Shown: piece after piece, positions 19,773-26,481 of the stretch
How the letters are laid out: each line of letters begins with the position of its first letter
How positions within the stretch are numbered: the stretch's first letter is position 1
IMG/VR virus record: IMGVR_UViG_3300006969_000027
Span: 1 to 26,481 of that record
DNA from: a virus
Direction: 5' to 3' (one strand)
Length of the DNA stretch: 26,481 bases
Notes under the pieces: model-generated
The model's input: the letters and a program-made list of their open reading frames with translations, nothing else
Databases searched by the model: none
What the model was told of the DNA's origin: nothing
Program-made: the position numbers and the translations under genes

Positions 19773-20320
19773 CCCAGGATGGGAGACAGCCGGTTGGCCA
19801 GGTCTGCGGCAAGGGCAGCGGGTTCGGTGCGGGTGTCGAGGTCGATGACCCGGTAGCCGTCAGCTTGGGCATAGGCGTGCAGGCGTTCGACCTTAGTGGC
19901 CCGGCCTTTCATCCAGGCACCGTTTTGGTGGGAGCCGCGTTCGTCACGCCGTTCGTCGAGTACATCCTGCGGGGCACGGAGGACGACGAGGGTGATGTGG
20001 TAGCCACGGCCGGCGGCGGCGTGCAGGAAGTTACGGTTGGCCAGCCGATCCCCTTCCCCCAGGATCAGTGGGTATTCCTGGAGTCCGAGCCATTCGACGA
20101 CCGCCGGCTGCACCCGCATCGACAAGGTGTCCGTTCCGGCGAAGGTGGGGCGTCGCCAGCCCAGTTCGATGGCCTGGAGGGTGCCGTCGGGGTAGGTCCA
20201 GTAGGTGTGGGCGAACGGGTCGGAGACGACGGTGCCTTCCAGCCGCCGGGTCAGCTCCTGCATGAGGGTGCTCTTGCCGACACCGGGAGGACCAGCAAGG
20301 TAGACCAGTTCCGCGCTCAT
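19760..20320 (-). CDS. P-loop nucleotide/base kinase, probable 5-hydroxymethyl-pyrimidine DNA kinase (186 aa)
   Basis: The ATG at 20320 overlaps the stop of the FAD gene (ATGA); a longer frame to 20413 is a shadow. Walker A is GPPGVGKST at residues 10-18. Later motifs are GWRRPTFAGTDTLSMRVQP, then LILGEGDRLANRNFL and a lid-like Arg segment, RGSHQNGAWMKGRATKVERL. This combination fits the P-loop kinases of phage base-hypermodification operons, which phosphorylate 5-hydroxymethyluracil in DNA to make a leaving group for amino acid attachment. Context agrees: transferase and FAD enzyme upstream, dioxygenase downstream. A kinase for free nucleotides or another small substrate cannot be excluded. 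Confidence 0.75.
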   Translation of the reverse strand: MSAELVYLAGPPGVGKSTLMQELTRRLEGTVVSDPFAHTYWTYPDGTLQAIELGWRRPTFAGTDTLSMRVQPAVVEWLGLQEYPLILGEGDRLANRNFLHAAAGRGYHITLVVLRAPQDVLDERRDERGSHQNGAWMKGRATKVERLHAYAQADGYRVIDLDTRTEPAALAADLANRLSPILGWWS

Positions 20321-21195
20321 ACTCTCAGCTCCTTCTTCATCTCCTCGACGATGTGCCGAGCGACTCCGCCCGCGAGGGCCAGCCCGACCCGATGTCCTCC
20401 GGTGGCCACCCACACCCGGGGGGCGATCCGGTCAGCAACGATGGTGGGGAGGACCGGACGCACCCCGTACACCTCCCCCGTGGGGGAGGGTGCTTCCATC
20501 TTGTGCCGGGCTGCGGTGACGTAGCGGTCCCAGCCGAGTTTCGCCTTGGGGGACAGCTCCACCGTGTCGCCCAGCCGTCCACCGGTCCCGTATGGACGCC
20601 AGGTCAGATGTCGGTACGGTGCCCCCAGCCAGGTGTGCGGTACCCCATGCGGTGGTTCCATGGGCAGCAGGTAGGCCCGGCCGGGCAACCGCTGGACCCC
20701 GGTGAGGGGCAGATGGCTGGCAGCCAGCAAATCATCGGTGTGGGCGCCTGCCGCGACGACAACCGCTGCGGTGGTGATCTCACCTTCACTGGTGATCAGG
20801 GTCATATGGTCGCCACCGTCGAAGATCCGGTGGACGTGTGCCCGGATCGGGCGCACGAGGTCCAACACAGCCTGAGGCGAGTCGAGCAACCACAAGTCGT
20901 TGCGGTGTCGCCACTGGGGGTGCTGGCTGGAGGCAAAGTATTCACCGACCCGTTTGAGTCCGACCTGTTCCAGCAGCGCCCAGCCGGCGGAGAAGTCTTC
21001 GTCGGTCCACCATGAAGGCAGCCGCAGTGCGGTGCGGGTCTTGTCGGCGTACCAGCCACGCATCACCAGACCAGCCGCTGCCCGGGAGGCGCCTTCGAAT
21101 GAGTTGTCGTCGATGAGCCAGGTGACGGTCAGGTCCCGCAGCCGGTGGGCGATGGCCGTGCCCCAGAAGCCCCCACCGACAACGACAACGCTCAT
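20317..21195 (-). CDS. FAD-dependent oxidoreductase, glycine/D-amino acid oxidase-like (292 aa)
   Basis: The N-terminal Rossmann motif is VVVVGGGFWGTAIAHRL (residues 3-19). SRAAAGLVMRGWY follows at about 39-51, as in the DAO superfamily, and AAVVVAAGAHTDDLL is the second nucleotide-binding segment. The C-terminal GVRPVLPTIVADR, then RVWVATGGHRVGLALAGG, closes the FAD site. At 292 residues it is somewhat shorter than glycine oxidases. In phage M6-type pathways a glycine-oxidase-like flavoprotein acts on glycyl-thymidine in DNA; the neighbouring transferase and kinase genes point to the same role. It overlaps both neighbours by four bases. The substrate is inferred from context. Confidence 0.8.
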   Translation of the reverse strand: MSVVVVGGGFWGTAIAHRLRDLTVTWLIDDNSFEGASRAAAGLVMRGWYADKTRTALRLPSWWTDEDFSAGWALLEQVGLKRVGEYFASSQHPQWRHRNDLWLLDSPQAVLDLVRPIRAHVHRIFDGGDHMTLITSEGEITTAAVVVAAGAHTDDLLAASHLPLTGVQRLPGRAYLLPMEPPHGVPHTWLGAPYRHLTWRPYGTGGRLGDTVELSPKAKLGWDRYVTAARHKMEAPSPTGEVYGVRPVLPTIVADRIAPRVWVATGGHRVGLALAGGVARHIVEEMKKELRV

Positions 21196-22118
21196 GATCG
21201 CTCCGTCAGGTAGTTGTGCGGCAAGGTGTCCCGCCGCGCGTACCAGGCCACATCCAGCAGCTCCCGCATGAGCTGAGCCTTACCGAACTCGGTCACCGCG
21301 CAGGACATGGCATACTTGCCGGCCCAGGTCTCCGCCCGCCGGAGTTGGATACGCATCAACTCGATGTCGTGGCCGACGTGGTAGTGGCCTTCCTTCATCG
21401 AGTTGAAGTCGCACAGGGTGGTTTCGAACTGGGCGACAGTGCCGGGCAGTCCCCGCAGCCGGTCCATCAGATCGGCAGAGAGTCGGTTCAGCTCATACAC
21501 GTCCATGGGTCCGTTGCCGGCAGTGAGTGGGAAGTCGACCAGTCGGGCGAGTCCCTTCCGAGGGCCGGAGGAGTGGGCGTGGCCCATGTCGTCGGGTTCG
21601 ATCGCGGCCCAGTCGCAGTCGGCGTCGTCAGCTTCCCGCAGCAGGTGGGACAGCAGCTCACACGCCTTGTAGGTGGCCCATCGGCCATTGCCGTAGACGC
21701 GGAGGAGTCCTTCGGTGACCTGGGGGTAGGGGTGGTTGCCGGCCTGCCGGTAGCCGTCGAGCCACTGGTAGAGACCACCGTGCGAGTCGGCCAACCTTGC
21801 CAGGGAGGACAGGTGCCGCGCCAACTGGGCTGGGTCGCGATGTCCTCGGCGTTCTGTCCCACACGGCAGGTGCAGCGCCTCCCCGGCCATCGGTCCGCAC
21901 TCACCCCGGGACAGGGCGTAGCCGAGGAGGGTGGAGCCGAGGTCGTAGTAGGCCACATGCAACAGTCCGAGCCAGGTCCGCTGGTCGCGGGTCATCTCGA
22001 ACACGTCGGCCAGGTAGGTGACCACCGGATACACCGGGTCTACGTCACGTGAGGCGAGGCTGGCCCGGTGGAAGTCGGCGTACTCGTGGAGGGTCTGCTC
22101 GTTCCACCGGGTCACCAT
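21192..22118 (-). CDS. Amino-acid:DNA transferase, AGPT-pyrophosphorylase-like (308 aa)
   Basis: An all-helical protein that begins MVTRWNEQTLHEYADFHRAS. Landmarks are QRTWLGLLHVAYYDLGSTLL (about 70), LHLPCGTERRGHRDPAQLARHL, then GNGRWATYKACELLSHLL, a helix-hairpin-helix-like stretch, DDMGHAHSSGPRKGLARLV and a C-terminal helical region with ETTLCDFNSMKEGHYHVGHD. The order TERRG - YKACELL - A.SSGPRKGL fits the alpha-glutamyl/putrescinyl-thymine pyrophosphorylase group (amino-acid:DNA transferases), which displace the pyrophosphate from 5-(pyrophosphoryloxymethyl)-uracil in DNA with an amino acid. AGGAGT precedes the ATG. It lies between the ParB-like and FAD genes. The amino acid used is likely Gly, from the FAD partner, by inference. 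A search is needed for firm assignment. Confidence 0.7.
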   Translation of the reverse strand: MVTRWNEQTLHEYADFHRASLASRDVDPVYPVVTYLADVFEMTRDQRTWLGLLHVAYYDLGSTLLGYALSRGECGPMAGEALHLPCGTERRGHRDPAQLARHLSSLARLADSHGGLYQWLDGYRQAGNHPYPQVTEGLLRVYGNGRWATYKACELLSHLLREADDADCDWAAIEPDDMGHAHSSGPRKGLARLVDFPLTAGNGPMDVYELNRLSADLMDRLRGLPGTVAQFETTLCDFNSMKEGHYHVGHDIELMRIQLRRAETWAGKYAMSCAVTEFGKAQLMRELLDVAWYARRDTLPHNYLTERS

Positions 22119-22120
22119 GG

Positions 22121-22816
22121 CTACTCCTTGGGGGTTTCTCCGGGGCGTTCGACGACCCGGGCCAACGCCGCGTGGACGATCTCACCATTGGTCAACGGAC
22201 CCCACTGGCCCCGCAGCCACTCACACCAGTCGAGCAGTTGCTGCTTCTTCTCCGTCGTCAACACCAGGATGATCTCCGCCAGTCCCTGCGCGGACAGCGG
22301 CTGCCAGTTGCCGACCCGCTCCGCCCGCTCTGCCCGCTGCTCGTCGGTCTCGTTGGAATGGGCATCGGTGTCCGGGGCGGTGATCTCCTCCACACCGGCC
22401 AGGACGTAGCTGAGGTCTTCCAGATCGGAGCTGGTGTATCCGGTACCCGCCAGGTCGTCTTCGAGCGCCTGCAACAGCCTCAGCACCGCTTCCGGCTCGT
22501 CTGTACCGAGGGCGTTGATGCGGTTGCTGGACAGCAGGATGCGCTTCTCGGCCTCGGAAGTCAGGTTCTCCAGGAAGACGGTGGCAACCTTCTCCCAGCC
22601 CAGCTCGACGATGCCCCGGAAGGTGTGGTTGCCGGCCAGGACATAACCGGACACCCGGGAGGCGATGACGGGGGCGTACTGCTTGCTGGTGGCCAAGGAC
22701 TCCCGGATGGCGTCCATGTCACCCTTGTGCGGGTTCTCCGGGTGTTCCCGCAGCTCCCCCACCGGGACGTATTCGACAGTCAGCTCATGGTCCACGGAAC
22801 TGGTCAGATTGGTCAT
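22121..22816 (-). CDS. ParB/sulfiredoxin-fold protein (231 aa)
   Basis: From the ATG at 22816 the ParB N-terminal domain is at about 12-110: VEYVPVGELREHPENPHKGD, IRESLATSKQYAPVIASRV, YVLAGNHTFRGIVELGWEKV (the GNHR-like box) and a helical KRILLSSNRINALG. The rest is an acidic, helical C-terminal part with TSSDLEDLSYVLAG and WLRGQWGPLTNGEIV. No ParB HTH for DNA segregation is evident and no ParA is in the window. Such domains in phages accompany DNA modification genes or act as nucleases or NTP-binding switches. It heads the hypermodification genes, two bases from the transferase. A longer frame to 22876 overlaps the previous gene. Confidence 0.8.
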   Translation of the reverse strand: MTNLTSSVDHELTVEYVPVGELREHPENPHKGDMDAIRESLATSKQYAPVIASRVSGYVLAGNHTFRGIVELGWEKVATVFLENLTSEAEKRILLSSNRINALGTDEPEAVLRLLQALEDDLAGTGYTSSDLEDLSYVLAGVEEITAPDTDAHSNETDEQRAERAERVGNWQPLSAQGLAEIILVLTTEKKQQLLDWCEWLRGQWGPLTNGEIVHAALARVVERPGETPKE

Positions 22817-22826
22817 GGTCCCGAGC

Positions 22827-23135
22827 CTAACCGGCTGTCTGTTCCGGGAGGACACGCATACCCCAGTAGCTTCCACTGTCGTCAGGCAACGCAGCGAGGA
22901 ACAGGGTCACTGTGGCCTCCGCTCCCAGGAGCTTCGGGGGACGGGAGACGTGGACCGACCGGCCGGCCAGCAGTGGTGACACATCGGTCCAGTCCTCGAT
23001 CCGCTGTTCGGATTCGGAATAGCTGGCTGTCATGGTTCCGGTGACCAACGGCGCACGGCAGTTGATCCACTGCTCGATCCGTTGGCCGCCAGCCTCCACC
23101 GTCCAGACCCGCACCATCTTGTGAACGTGCTCCAT
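22827..23135 (-). CDS. Hypothetical protein (102 aa)
   Basis: The ATG at 23135 shares one base with the phosphoesterase stop (TGATG). The product begins MEHVHKMVRVWTVEAGGQRI and continues EQWINCRAPLVTGTMTASYS, then VTLFLAALPDDSGSYWGMRV. It looks like a small beta-rich soluble domain. No family is recognised. It sits between the phosphoesterase and the ParB-like gene in the operon. Confidence 0.65.
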   Translation of the reverse strand: MEHVHKMVRVWTVEAGGQRIEQWINCRAPLVTGTMTASYSESEQRIEDWTDVSPLLAGRSVHVSRPPKLLGAEATVTLFLAALPDDSGSYWGMRVLPEQTAG

Positions 23136-23740
23136 CACCGGCTCCCGGTGGGCTGAACACGTGCCCGCAGGTCCCGTGGGCCGTAAGCCATCAACTCCCG
23201 GATGTCCTCGATCGGCACCGGGGTGTAGTACCACCGGTCCATACCGACGTTGATGTCGTAGCCACGCTGCAACCACTGGTTGTGCACGTGGCCATGGATC
23301 AGCCACTCGTCGTCGGGGAGGTGGGGGCGGTGGTTGACGAACCGATCTTCGTCCTGGCTGTCCCCGGTCCGGGGGAAGTGGCACAGGTGGGCGCCCAGGC
23401 CGGGGTGGTAGGTGTGCCGGTATTCGATCTCGAACCCGACGTCCACATACCGGGCGATATCCTTCGGGCGGATGCGCTTGTGGCCGGGCCAGCACTTGTC
23501 GTGGTTACCGGGGACCAGGTGCTTCCGGCCGTTGAGCTGGCGGACAAGCTGGAGCGTGTCGTCCAGCCGACCCAACGCCACATCACCCAGGACGAACACC
23601 ACATCGTTGCGGCCGACGGTGGTGTTCCAGTTCCCGATGATCGCCTGATTCATCTCATCGACGGAGCTGTACGGGCGCTGGCACAGCTCGACGATCCGGG
23701 CGTGCCCCAGGTGCAGGTCGGAGGTGAAGAAGACGCTCAC
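23135..23740 (-). CDS. Calcineurin-like metallophosphoesterase (201 aa)
   Basis: The five motifs of the family are all present: SDLHLGH (Asp8, His10), GDVALG (Asp53), GNHDK (Asn79, His80, Asp81), CHFP (His121) and HGHVH (His149, His151). Length and order fit small phage and bacterial phosphodiesterases. It is a cytoplasmic two-metal enzyme that would cleave phosphodiesters or cyclic nucleotides; the substrate is unknown. A role against cyclic-nucleotide defence or in DNA or RNA repair is possible but not shown. The ATG overlaps the previous stop, and the gene is inside the leftward operon. Confidence 0.9.
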   Translation of the reverse strand: MSVFFTSDLHLGHARIVELCQRPYSSVDEMNQAIIGNWNTTVGRNDVVFVLGDVALGRLDDTLQLVRQLNGRKHLVPGNHDKCWPGHKRIRPKDIARYVDVGFEIEYRHTYHPGLGAHLCHFPRTGDSQDEDRFVNHRPHLPDDEWLIHGHVHNQWLQRGYDINVGMDRWYYTPVPIEDIRELMAYGPRDLRARVQPTGSR

Positions 23741-24027
23741 TCTTCGGTCCGCTCCTTGGCTACCCGCTCGGCAATCTCCAACACCTTCTCCCAGTCGGAG
23801 TCGTCGTCGTCAACCAGCTCCCGCAGTTCGGCAATGTGCTCGTCCAGCTCGTCCCGATCCATCTCTTCCCGGTACCAACTGTCGAGCCACTTCTCCCAGG
23901 ACTCGACCCGGCCGGACCAGATCTGGCGGTGCCGTTCGTCACGGCTGAGGTCGACGGCTTCCCGCAGGGAGCCGAGGTAGAGCGCTTCCTGCTGGACGAG
24001 GGTCTCCTCCGCTGGATCGATGCACAT
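23737..24027 (-). CDS. Acidic helical hypothetical protein (96 aa)
   Basis: The ATG at 24027 has AGGGAG six to seven bases upstream. The product MCIDPAEETLVQQEALYLGS, then REAVDLSRDERHRQIWSGRV, is highly charged and helical, with an Asp/Glu run (LVDDDDSDWEKVLEIAERVA). It probably forms a coiled coil. No family is recognised. TGTATGGT and CAGACA upstream resemble the leader elements at 9811 and 11914, but they lie inside the preceding gene. Confidence 0.65.
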   Translation of the reverse strand: MCIDPAEETLVQQEALYLGSLREAVDLSRDERHRQIWSGRVESWEKWLDSWYREEMDRDELDEHIAELRELVDDDDSDWEKVLEIAERVAKERTEE

Positions 24028-24029
24028 GT

Positions 24030-24242
24030 CTACTCCCTCGCGTTGTCGTGTCTGGTTACACCATACAGGTACCAGAGGTAGCCGTGGACGAGATTCCACT
24101 TCTCCTCCAACTGGAACGCCTTCTCAGCCAACCCATGTGGACACCGCAGCCGGTTGAGTGGTCCGAGGCTCCACGGCGCCCAGTCCAACACCCAGCAGGT
24201 CCACTCCAGCAGCCCGCAGTAGACGTTCCGGAGGAACCTCAC
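24030..24242 (-). CDS. Hypothetical Trp-rich protein (70 aa)
   Basis: The GTG at 24242 overlaps the preceding stop (GTGA); the frame runs on to 24437 only as a shadow. The product MRFLRNVYCGLLEWTCWVLD, then GPLNRLRCPHGLAEKAFQLE, has a hydrophobic Trp-rich N-terminal half that may be membrane-associated and a conserved-looking NRLRCPHGLAE segment met in actinophage proteins. Function is unknown. Confidence 0.6.
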   Translation of the reverse strand: MRFLRNVYCGLLEWTCWVLDWAPWSLGPLNRLRCPHGLAEKAFQLEEKWNLVHGYLWYLYGVTRHDNARE

Positions 24243-24451
24243 GGCGTGCCCAGGGTGTCGCACGGAGGTATGGTGCGGTCCGGACCACACGCCTTGTGCA
24301 GCTCCAGCAGCCGTTCCAGCTCGTGCCGCTTGATCTCCTCGGAGGTGGCCGGCTGCGCCGGCCGGACCTCCGGCTCCGGGGCCGCACTGACGAAGCCGAC
24401 GTAGGCCAGCATCAGCCCGAAGGCGATGGCCAGCCATGCCAGCCGGCGCAT
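24239..24451 (-). CDS. Small secreted or membrane-anchored protein (70 aa)
   Basis: From the ATG at 24451, MRRLAWLAIAFGLMLAYVGF is a signal peptide with VSAAPE as a possible cleavage site. A charged mature part follows (PATSEEIKRHELERLLELHK) with two Cys (KACGPDRTIPPCD) that could form a disulfide. GTG codons at 24454, 24457 and 24460 are alternative starts; GGAGG upstream could serve any of them. It is co-transcribed with the surrounding leftward genes. Confidence 0.65.
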   Translation of the reverse strand: MRRLAWLAIAFGLMLAYVGFVSAAPEPEVRPAQPATSEEIKRHELERLLELHKACGPDRTIPPCDTLGTP

Positions 24452-24687
24452 CACCACCACACCTCCGGTCCGGAGTCGAGGAACGTCACTGCGGTCAGCA
24501 GCGCCGCCCGCAGCCCTTCCGGGGACAGATTGGACAGTACGTCGTCCATCAGGGATGAGATGGCCCGTGCCCGGTCGTCCTGCTCAGCCAGGACGTAGAG
24601 ACGACGAGCACGGGACAGGTCCCGCATCCGCACCAACGCCCGCAGTCCTTCCTCATACGTCTCCCGAGCGGTCACCGCGACAGGCAT
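24451..24687 (-). CDS. Hypothetical helical protein (78 aa)
   Basis: The ATG at 24687 is preceded by GAGGG; the longer frame to 24852 is an Arg/Gly-rich shadow of the next gene. The product MPVAVTARETYEEGLRALVR, then DLSRARRLYVLAEQDDRARA, continues as helices to a Trp-Trp end. It overlaps the previous gene by 16 bases. No family is recognised. Confidence 0.6.
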   Translation of the reverse strand: MPVAVTARETYEEGLRALVRMRDLSRARRLYVLAEQDDRARAISSLMDDVLSNLSPEGLRAALLTAVTFLDSGPEVWW

Positions 24688-25526
24688 GCCTCGACCCTCA
24701 CCTTCTCTATGTCCTCCGGGGTGAAGTCCCGGACCGTGGTGTAGCCGGTGGCCGCCCGCCACTCGTCGATGAACCGTTGACCATGGCGGAGCGTTGCGGT
24801 ACCCACCAGTTCGCCGAAGGCGAGGTTGGCTGCTTCGATGTGCCGCTGCCACCTCATGTACGGATCGGCGAAGCCGCGTCCCGGGTCGCCGTAGTGGGAG
24901 ATGGCATCGATCAGCCTGAGGGTTGCCGCGCCGCAGGCGAACGTGTTCAGGTCGACGATCGAAGCGACCGCCGGCAGCAACTCGACGAGATCATCGGCCC
25001 AGGTACGGTCCGGCAACATCCTGATGGCGCCTCGACAGCCCTGTACCAGATCGACCAGGATCTGGCGGGCGGGCGTGGGCGCGTAGGGAATCCGACGCGC
25101 GATGAGATCGACGACGAGAGTCAGGTAGATACGTTCCCGGTCTAGTGTGTCGTCCTGCCACACCGAGGACGTGCCGATGATTTGGGTGCCAATGTTCCAG
25201 ACCCGCGCTGTGCAGTCCGAGCACAACAGTGGTGACTCGGTTTCCTCGTACGTCGGTACCTCGACCTTGAGGTGCTGCACAGCCGGCATGACGAAGCTCT
25301 GGAGCTGAATGTCTACGGGCTGCTTGACCAGCCGCAGATAGCTCCGGTGGGTACACAGGGTGTCGTTGATTCGGATCGCCACCACCGCCAACACCGGGTC
25401 GGTACACGACGGCATATCGGTGATGATCGTGTCGCCGTTGAGGTAGCTGATGGCGTTCATGATGCACGCCTGACCGGAGCCACGCTTGTGCTTGCCTACG
25501 GCCAGCCGGGGCAGTGCGTCAATCAC
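24672..25526 (-). CDS. Conserved actinobacterial/phage hypothetical protein (284 aa)
   Basis: The GTG at 25526 overlaps the preceding stop (GTGA). The N-terminal domain, VGKHKRGSGQACIMNAISYL, then DMPSCTDPVLAVVAIRINDT, matches a widespread actinobacterial and phage domain with the signature G.CVMEAVSY..G...SD.P.C..PV..A, of unknown function. The middle has a Cys pair (LLCSDCTARVWNIGT), and the end has helices rich in acidic and aromatic residues (FTPEDIEKVRVEACLSR). It is soluble. The family is seen in prophages and plasmid-like elements. Neighbours give no pathway clue. Confidence 0.75.
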   Translation of the reverse strand: MIDALPRLAVGKHKRGSGQACIMNAISYLNGDTIITDMPSCTDPVLAVVAIRINDTLCTHRSYLRLVKQPVDIQLQSFVMPAVQHLKVEVPTYEETESPLLCSDCTARVWNIGTQIIGTSSVWQDDTLDRERIYLTLVVDLIARRIPYAPTPARQILVDLVQGCRGAIRMLPDRTWADDLVELLPAVASIVDLNTFACGAATLRLIDAISHYGDPGRGFADPYMRWQRHIEAANLAFGELVGTATLRHGQRFIDEWRAATGYTTVRDFTPEDIEKVRVEACLSR

Positions 25527-26095
25527 GATTCCTCCTCGGGACGGCAGCAGCCGTCACAGTCGTGGTGAGCTTCCCGCTCCGCCGCATCCGGCCCGTAGAC
25601 GATCTCGACGAAGGCCAGGTGGTCCGGGTCGGGGTGGGGCTGGCTGTGGTCACAGATGCGGAACATGGTGTTGGTGGCGTCGTACCAGTGCAGTGGGGCT
25701 TCCCGCAGTACGTGGTTGGACGGATTGTGCAGGCAGCAATGCATACCGACGCAGCGGTCGCTGGGGTGGTGGGCGAGGATGCCACCTTGGGCCATGGACA
25801 GCCACTCTTGCCTCAGCGGCGGACGCTTGCCGACGAAGATGGCGAGGCTGGCCAGCTTGTCCAGCACTTGGCTGACGTCGAGGGTCATGGTGGAGCTGAG
25901 CGGGTCAACGTTCATTGACGCCGTGATGGCCTCGGCGAGTGCCCGCATCAATTCGTCTTCCACGTCCCGGACCTGAAGGACCAGGCAACCTTGGTTGCCG
26001 ATGGCGCCGAGTACCTTGTGGGCGGTGCGGGGGTCGCCGACGACCTCGGTCACGGCATCCACCACGTCGTAGTCGACTTCGCTCAGTTCAGCCAC
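25523..26095 (-). CDS. Hypothetical protein with a Cys/His-rich C-terminal domain (190 aa)
   Basis: The GTG start overlaps the exonuclease end by eight bases. The N-terminal part (VDYDVVDAVTEVVGDPRTAH) is helical and of unknown type. From about residue 108 a Cys/His-rich block, HHPSDRCVGMHCCLHNPSNH, then RICDHSQPHPDPDHLAFVEI, resembles an actinophage domain of the form HCCIHNPSDH..R.APL.W, and the gene closes with HDCDGCC. These residues may bind metals. The role is unknown. Confidence 0.7.
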   Translation of the reverse strand: MAELSEVDYDVVDAVTEVVGDPRTAHKVLGAIGNQGCLVLQVRDVEDELMRALAEAITASMNVDPLSSTMTLDVSQVLDKLASLAIFVGKRPPLRQEWLSMAQGGILAHHPSDRCVGMHCCLHNPSNHVLREAPLHWYDATNTMFRICDHSQPHPDPDHLAFVEIVYGPDAAEREAHHDCDGCCRPEEES

Positions 26096-26481
26096 GGTTG
26101 CTCAGCTCCTCGTCGATGTGCTCCAGCACACCGTCAAGCCGCTGGAGCCACTGCCATACCTCCACGTTCCACCGCGCATCGGCCAGGGCGTGGTGTTCGG
26201 TGGTGGACTTCTGCACCGGCACCCGCAGATCGCCGCGACGGAGGACTTCCTGCCGCAGGTCGTTGGTCCACATCGGTACACCGTCGGGAAGCTGGGCCAT
26301 GGTCCCCCACAGTTGCGCCAGGCACACATGGTCGTAGGCGCCGTACCAGGCCCACAGCTCCGGCCGGGTGCCGGCGGTGGTCCAGGAATCGAACAGGAAG
26401 TTCCTCACCTCTTCGCGGAGCTGCCTACGGGACATCACCCGCACCGCATCCGGGTGGCTGTTGTCCCAGTGCAGCGGGTGC
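26088..26481 (-). CDS. 3'-5' exoribonuclease, Rv2179c-like (5' end beyond the window)
   Basis: The frame is open to the right edge, so the N-terminus is missing; 130 residues are seen. A DnaQ/RNase T-like fold is indicated by PELWAWYGAYDHVCLAQLWG, then LPDGVPMWTNDLRQEV and the closing HHALADARWNVEVW, where His and Asp of HxAxxDA are the last catalytic pair. This WAYYGAYDHV..QL.G signature fits actinobacterial 3'-5' exoribonucleases related to Rv2179c. The first DxE motif should lie outside the window. It is the first gene seen of the leftward operon. RNA turnover of host or phage transcripts is the likely role, by family. Confidence 0.85.
   Translation of the reverse strand, partial: HPLHWDNSHPDAVRVMSRRQLREEVRNFLFDSWTTAGTRPELWAWYGAYDHVCLAQLWGTMAQLPDGVPMWTNDLRQEVLRRGDLRVPVQKSTTEHHALADARWNVEVWQWLQRLDGVLEHIDEELSNRG

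Noticed and set aside
22043-22054. CACGTG core near 22047 as a second parS
   Set aside because: Only the central palindrome matches; the outer arms do not fit the parS consensus.
24045-24075. TGTATGGT plus CAGACA on the leftward strand as an internal promoter
   Set aside because: Lies in coding sequence of the gene 24030-24242, has no -35 box, and the likeness to the other leaders is weak.
1-26481. CRISPR arrays, insertion sequences, integrase or attachment sites
   Set aside because: No spaced direct repeats of CRISPR type, no transposase or integrase motifs, and no tRNA-overlapping duplicated end were seen.

Overview
The window looks like part of the genome of a tailed double-stranded DNA phage (Caudoviricetes) of a high-GC actinobacterium, or a prophage of one. 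The signs are a head-morphogenesis cassette (large terminase, portal, MuF-like protein, capsid maturation protease), dense gene packing with GTGA/ATGA/TGATG start-stop overlaps, frequent GTG and TTG starts, a phage tRNA, and many small proteins of types familiar from actinobacteriophages. No integrase or repressor was recognised, so the lifestyle is open. All names rest on motif recognition by eye; no database search was run.

Layout. (1) Positions 1-9741 hold the head module, transcribed leftward: large terminase, a DUF1360-like membrane protein, a 1405-residue portal fusion, a MuF-like protein, a probable anti-CBASS Acb2/Tad1-type sponge, a 635-residue capsid maturation protease and a Cys-rich mini-protein. 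Two tiny rightward genes sit inside or beside this module (139-276 and 3563-3715). (2) Positions 9842-14191 are rightward. They hold small zinc-ribbon and hypothetical genes, a MerR/excisionase-like helix-turn-helix protein, an RNA-ligase-like protein without its nucleophilic lysine, and then twelve overlapping genes for tiny membrane proteins, closed by a GC-rich bidirectional hairpin. (3) Positions 14261-16602 mix two leftward secreted or anchored proteins with a rightward group: a conserved 86-residue protein, a TIM-barrel-like glycoside hydrolase, a Met-anticodon tRNA, a hairpin and a small membrane protein. (4) Positions 16612-26481 form one continuous leftward operon, entering from the right edge. 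It contains an Rv2179c-like exoribonuclease (cut by the edge), hypothetical proteins, a metallophosphoesterase, a ParB-like protein, a probable DNA base hypermodification cassette, and a small-terminase-like protein.

The main system is at 18295-22816: ParB-like protein, amino-acid:DNA transferase (AGPT-pyrophosphorylase-like), FAD-dependent glycine-oxidase-like enzyme, P-loop base kinase and TET/JBP-like Fe(II)/2-oxoglutarate dioxygenase. Together they suggest a pathway in which the methyl group of thymine (or 5-methylcytosine) in DNA is hydroxylated, phosphorylated, replaced by an amino acid and then trimmed by oxidation. The later steps parallel the thymidine hypermodification known from phages M6 and ViI. 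The first step would be done on DNA by a TET/JBP enzyme rather than at the nucleotide level. This would protect phage DNA from host restriction.

Other points of note are a perfect match to the bacterial chromosomal parS consensus inside the hypermodification operon, a portal that carries GNAT-like and zincin-like domains, and two genes whose conserved parts lie in different reading frames.
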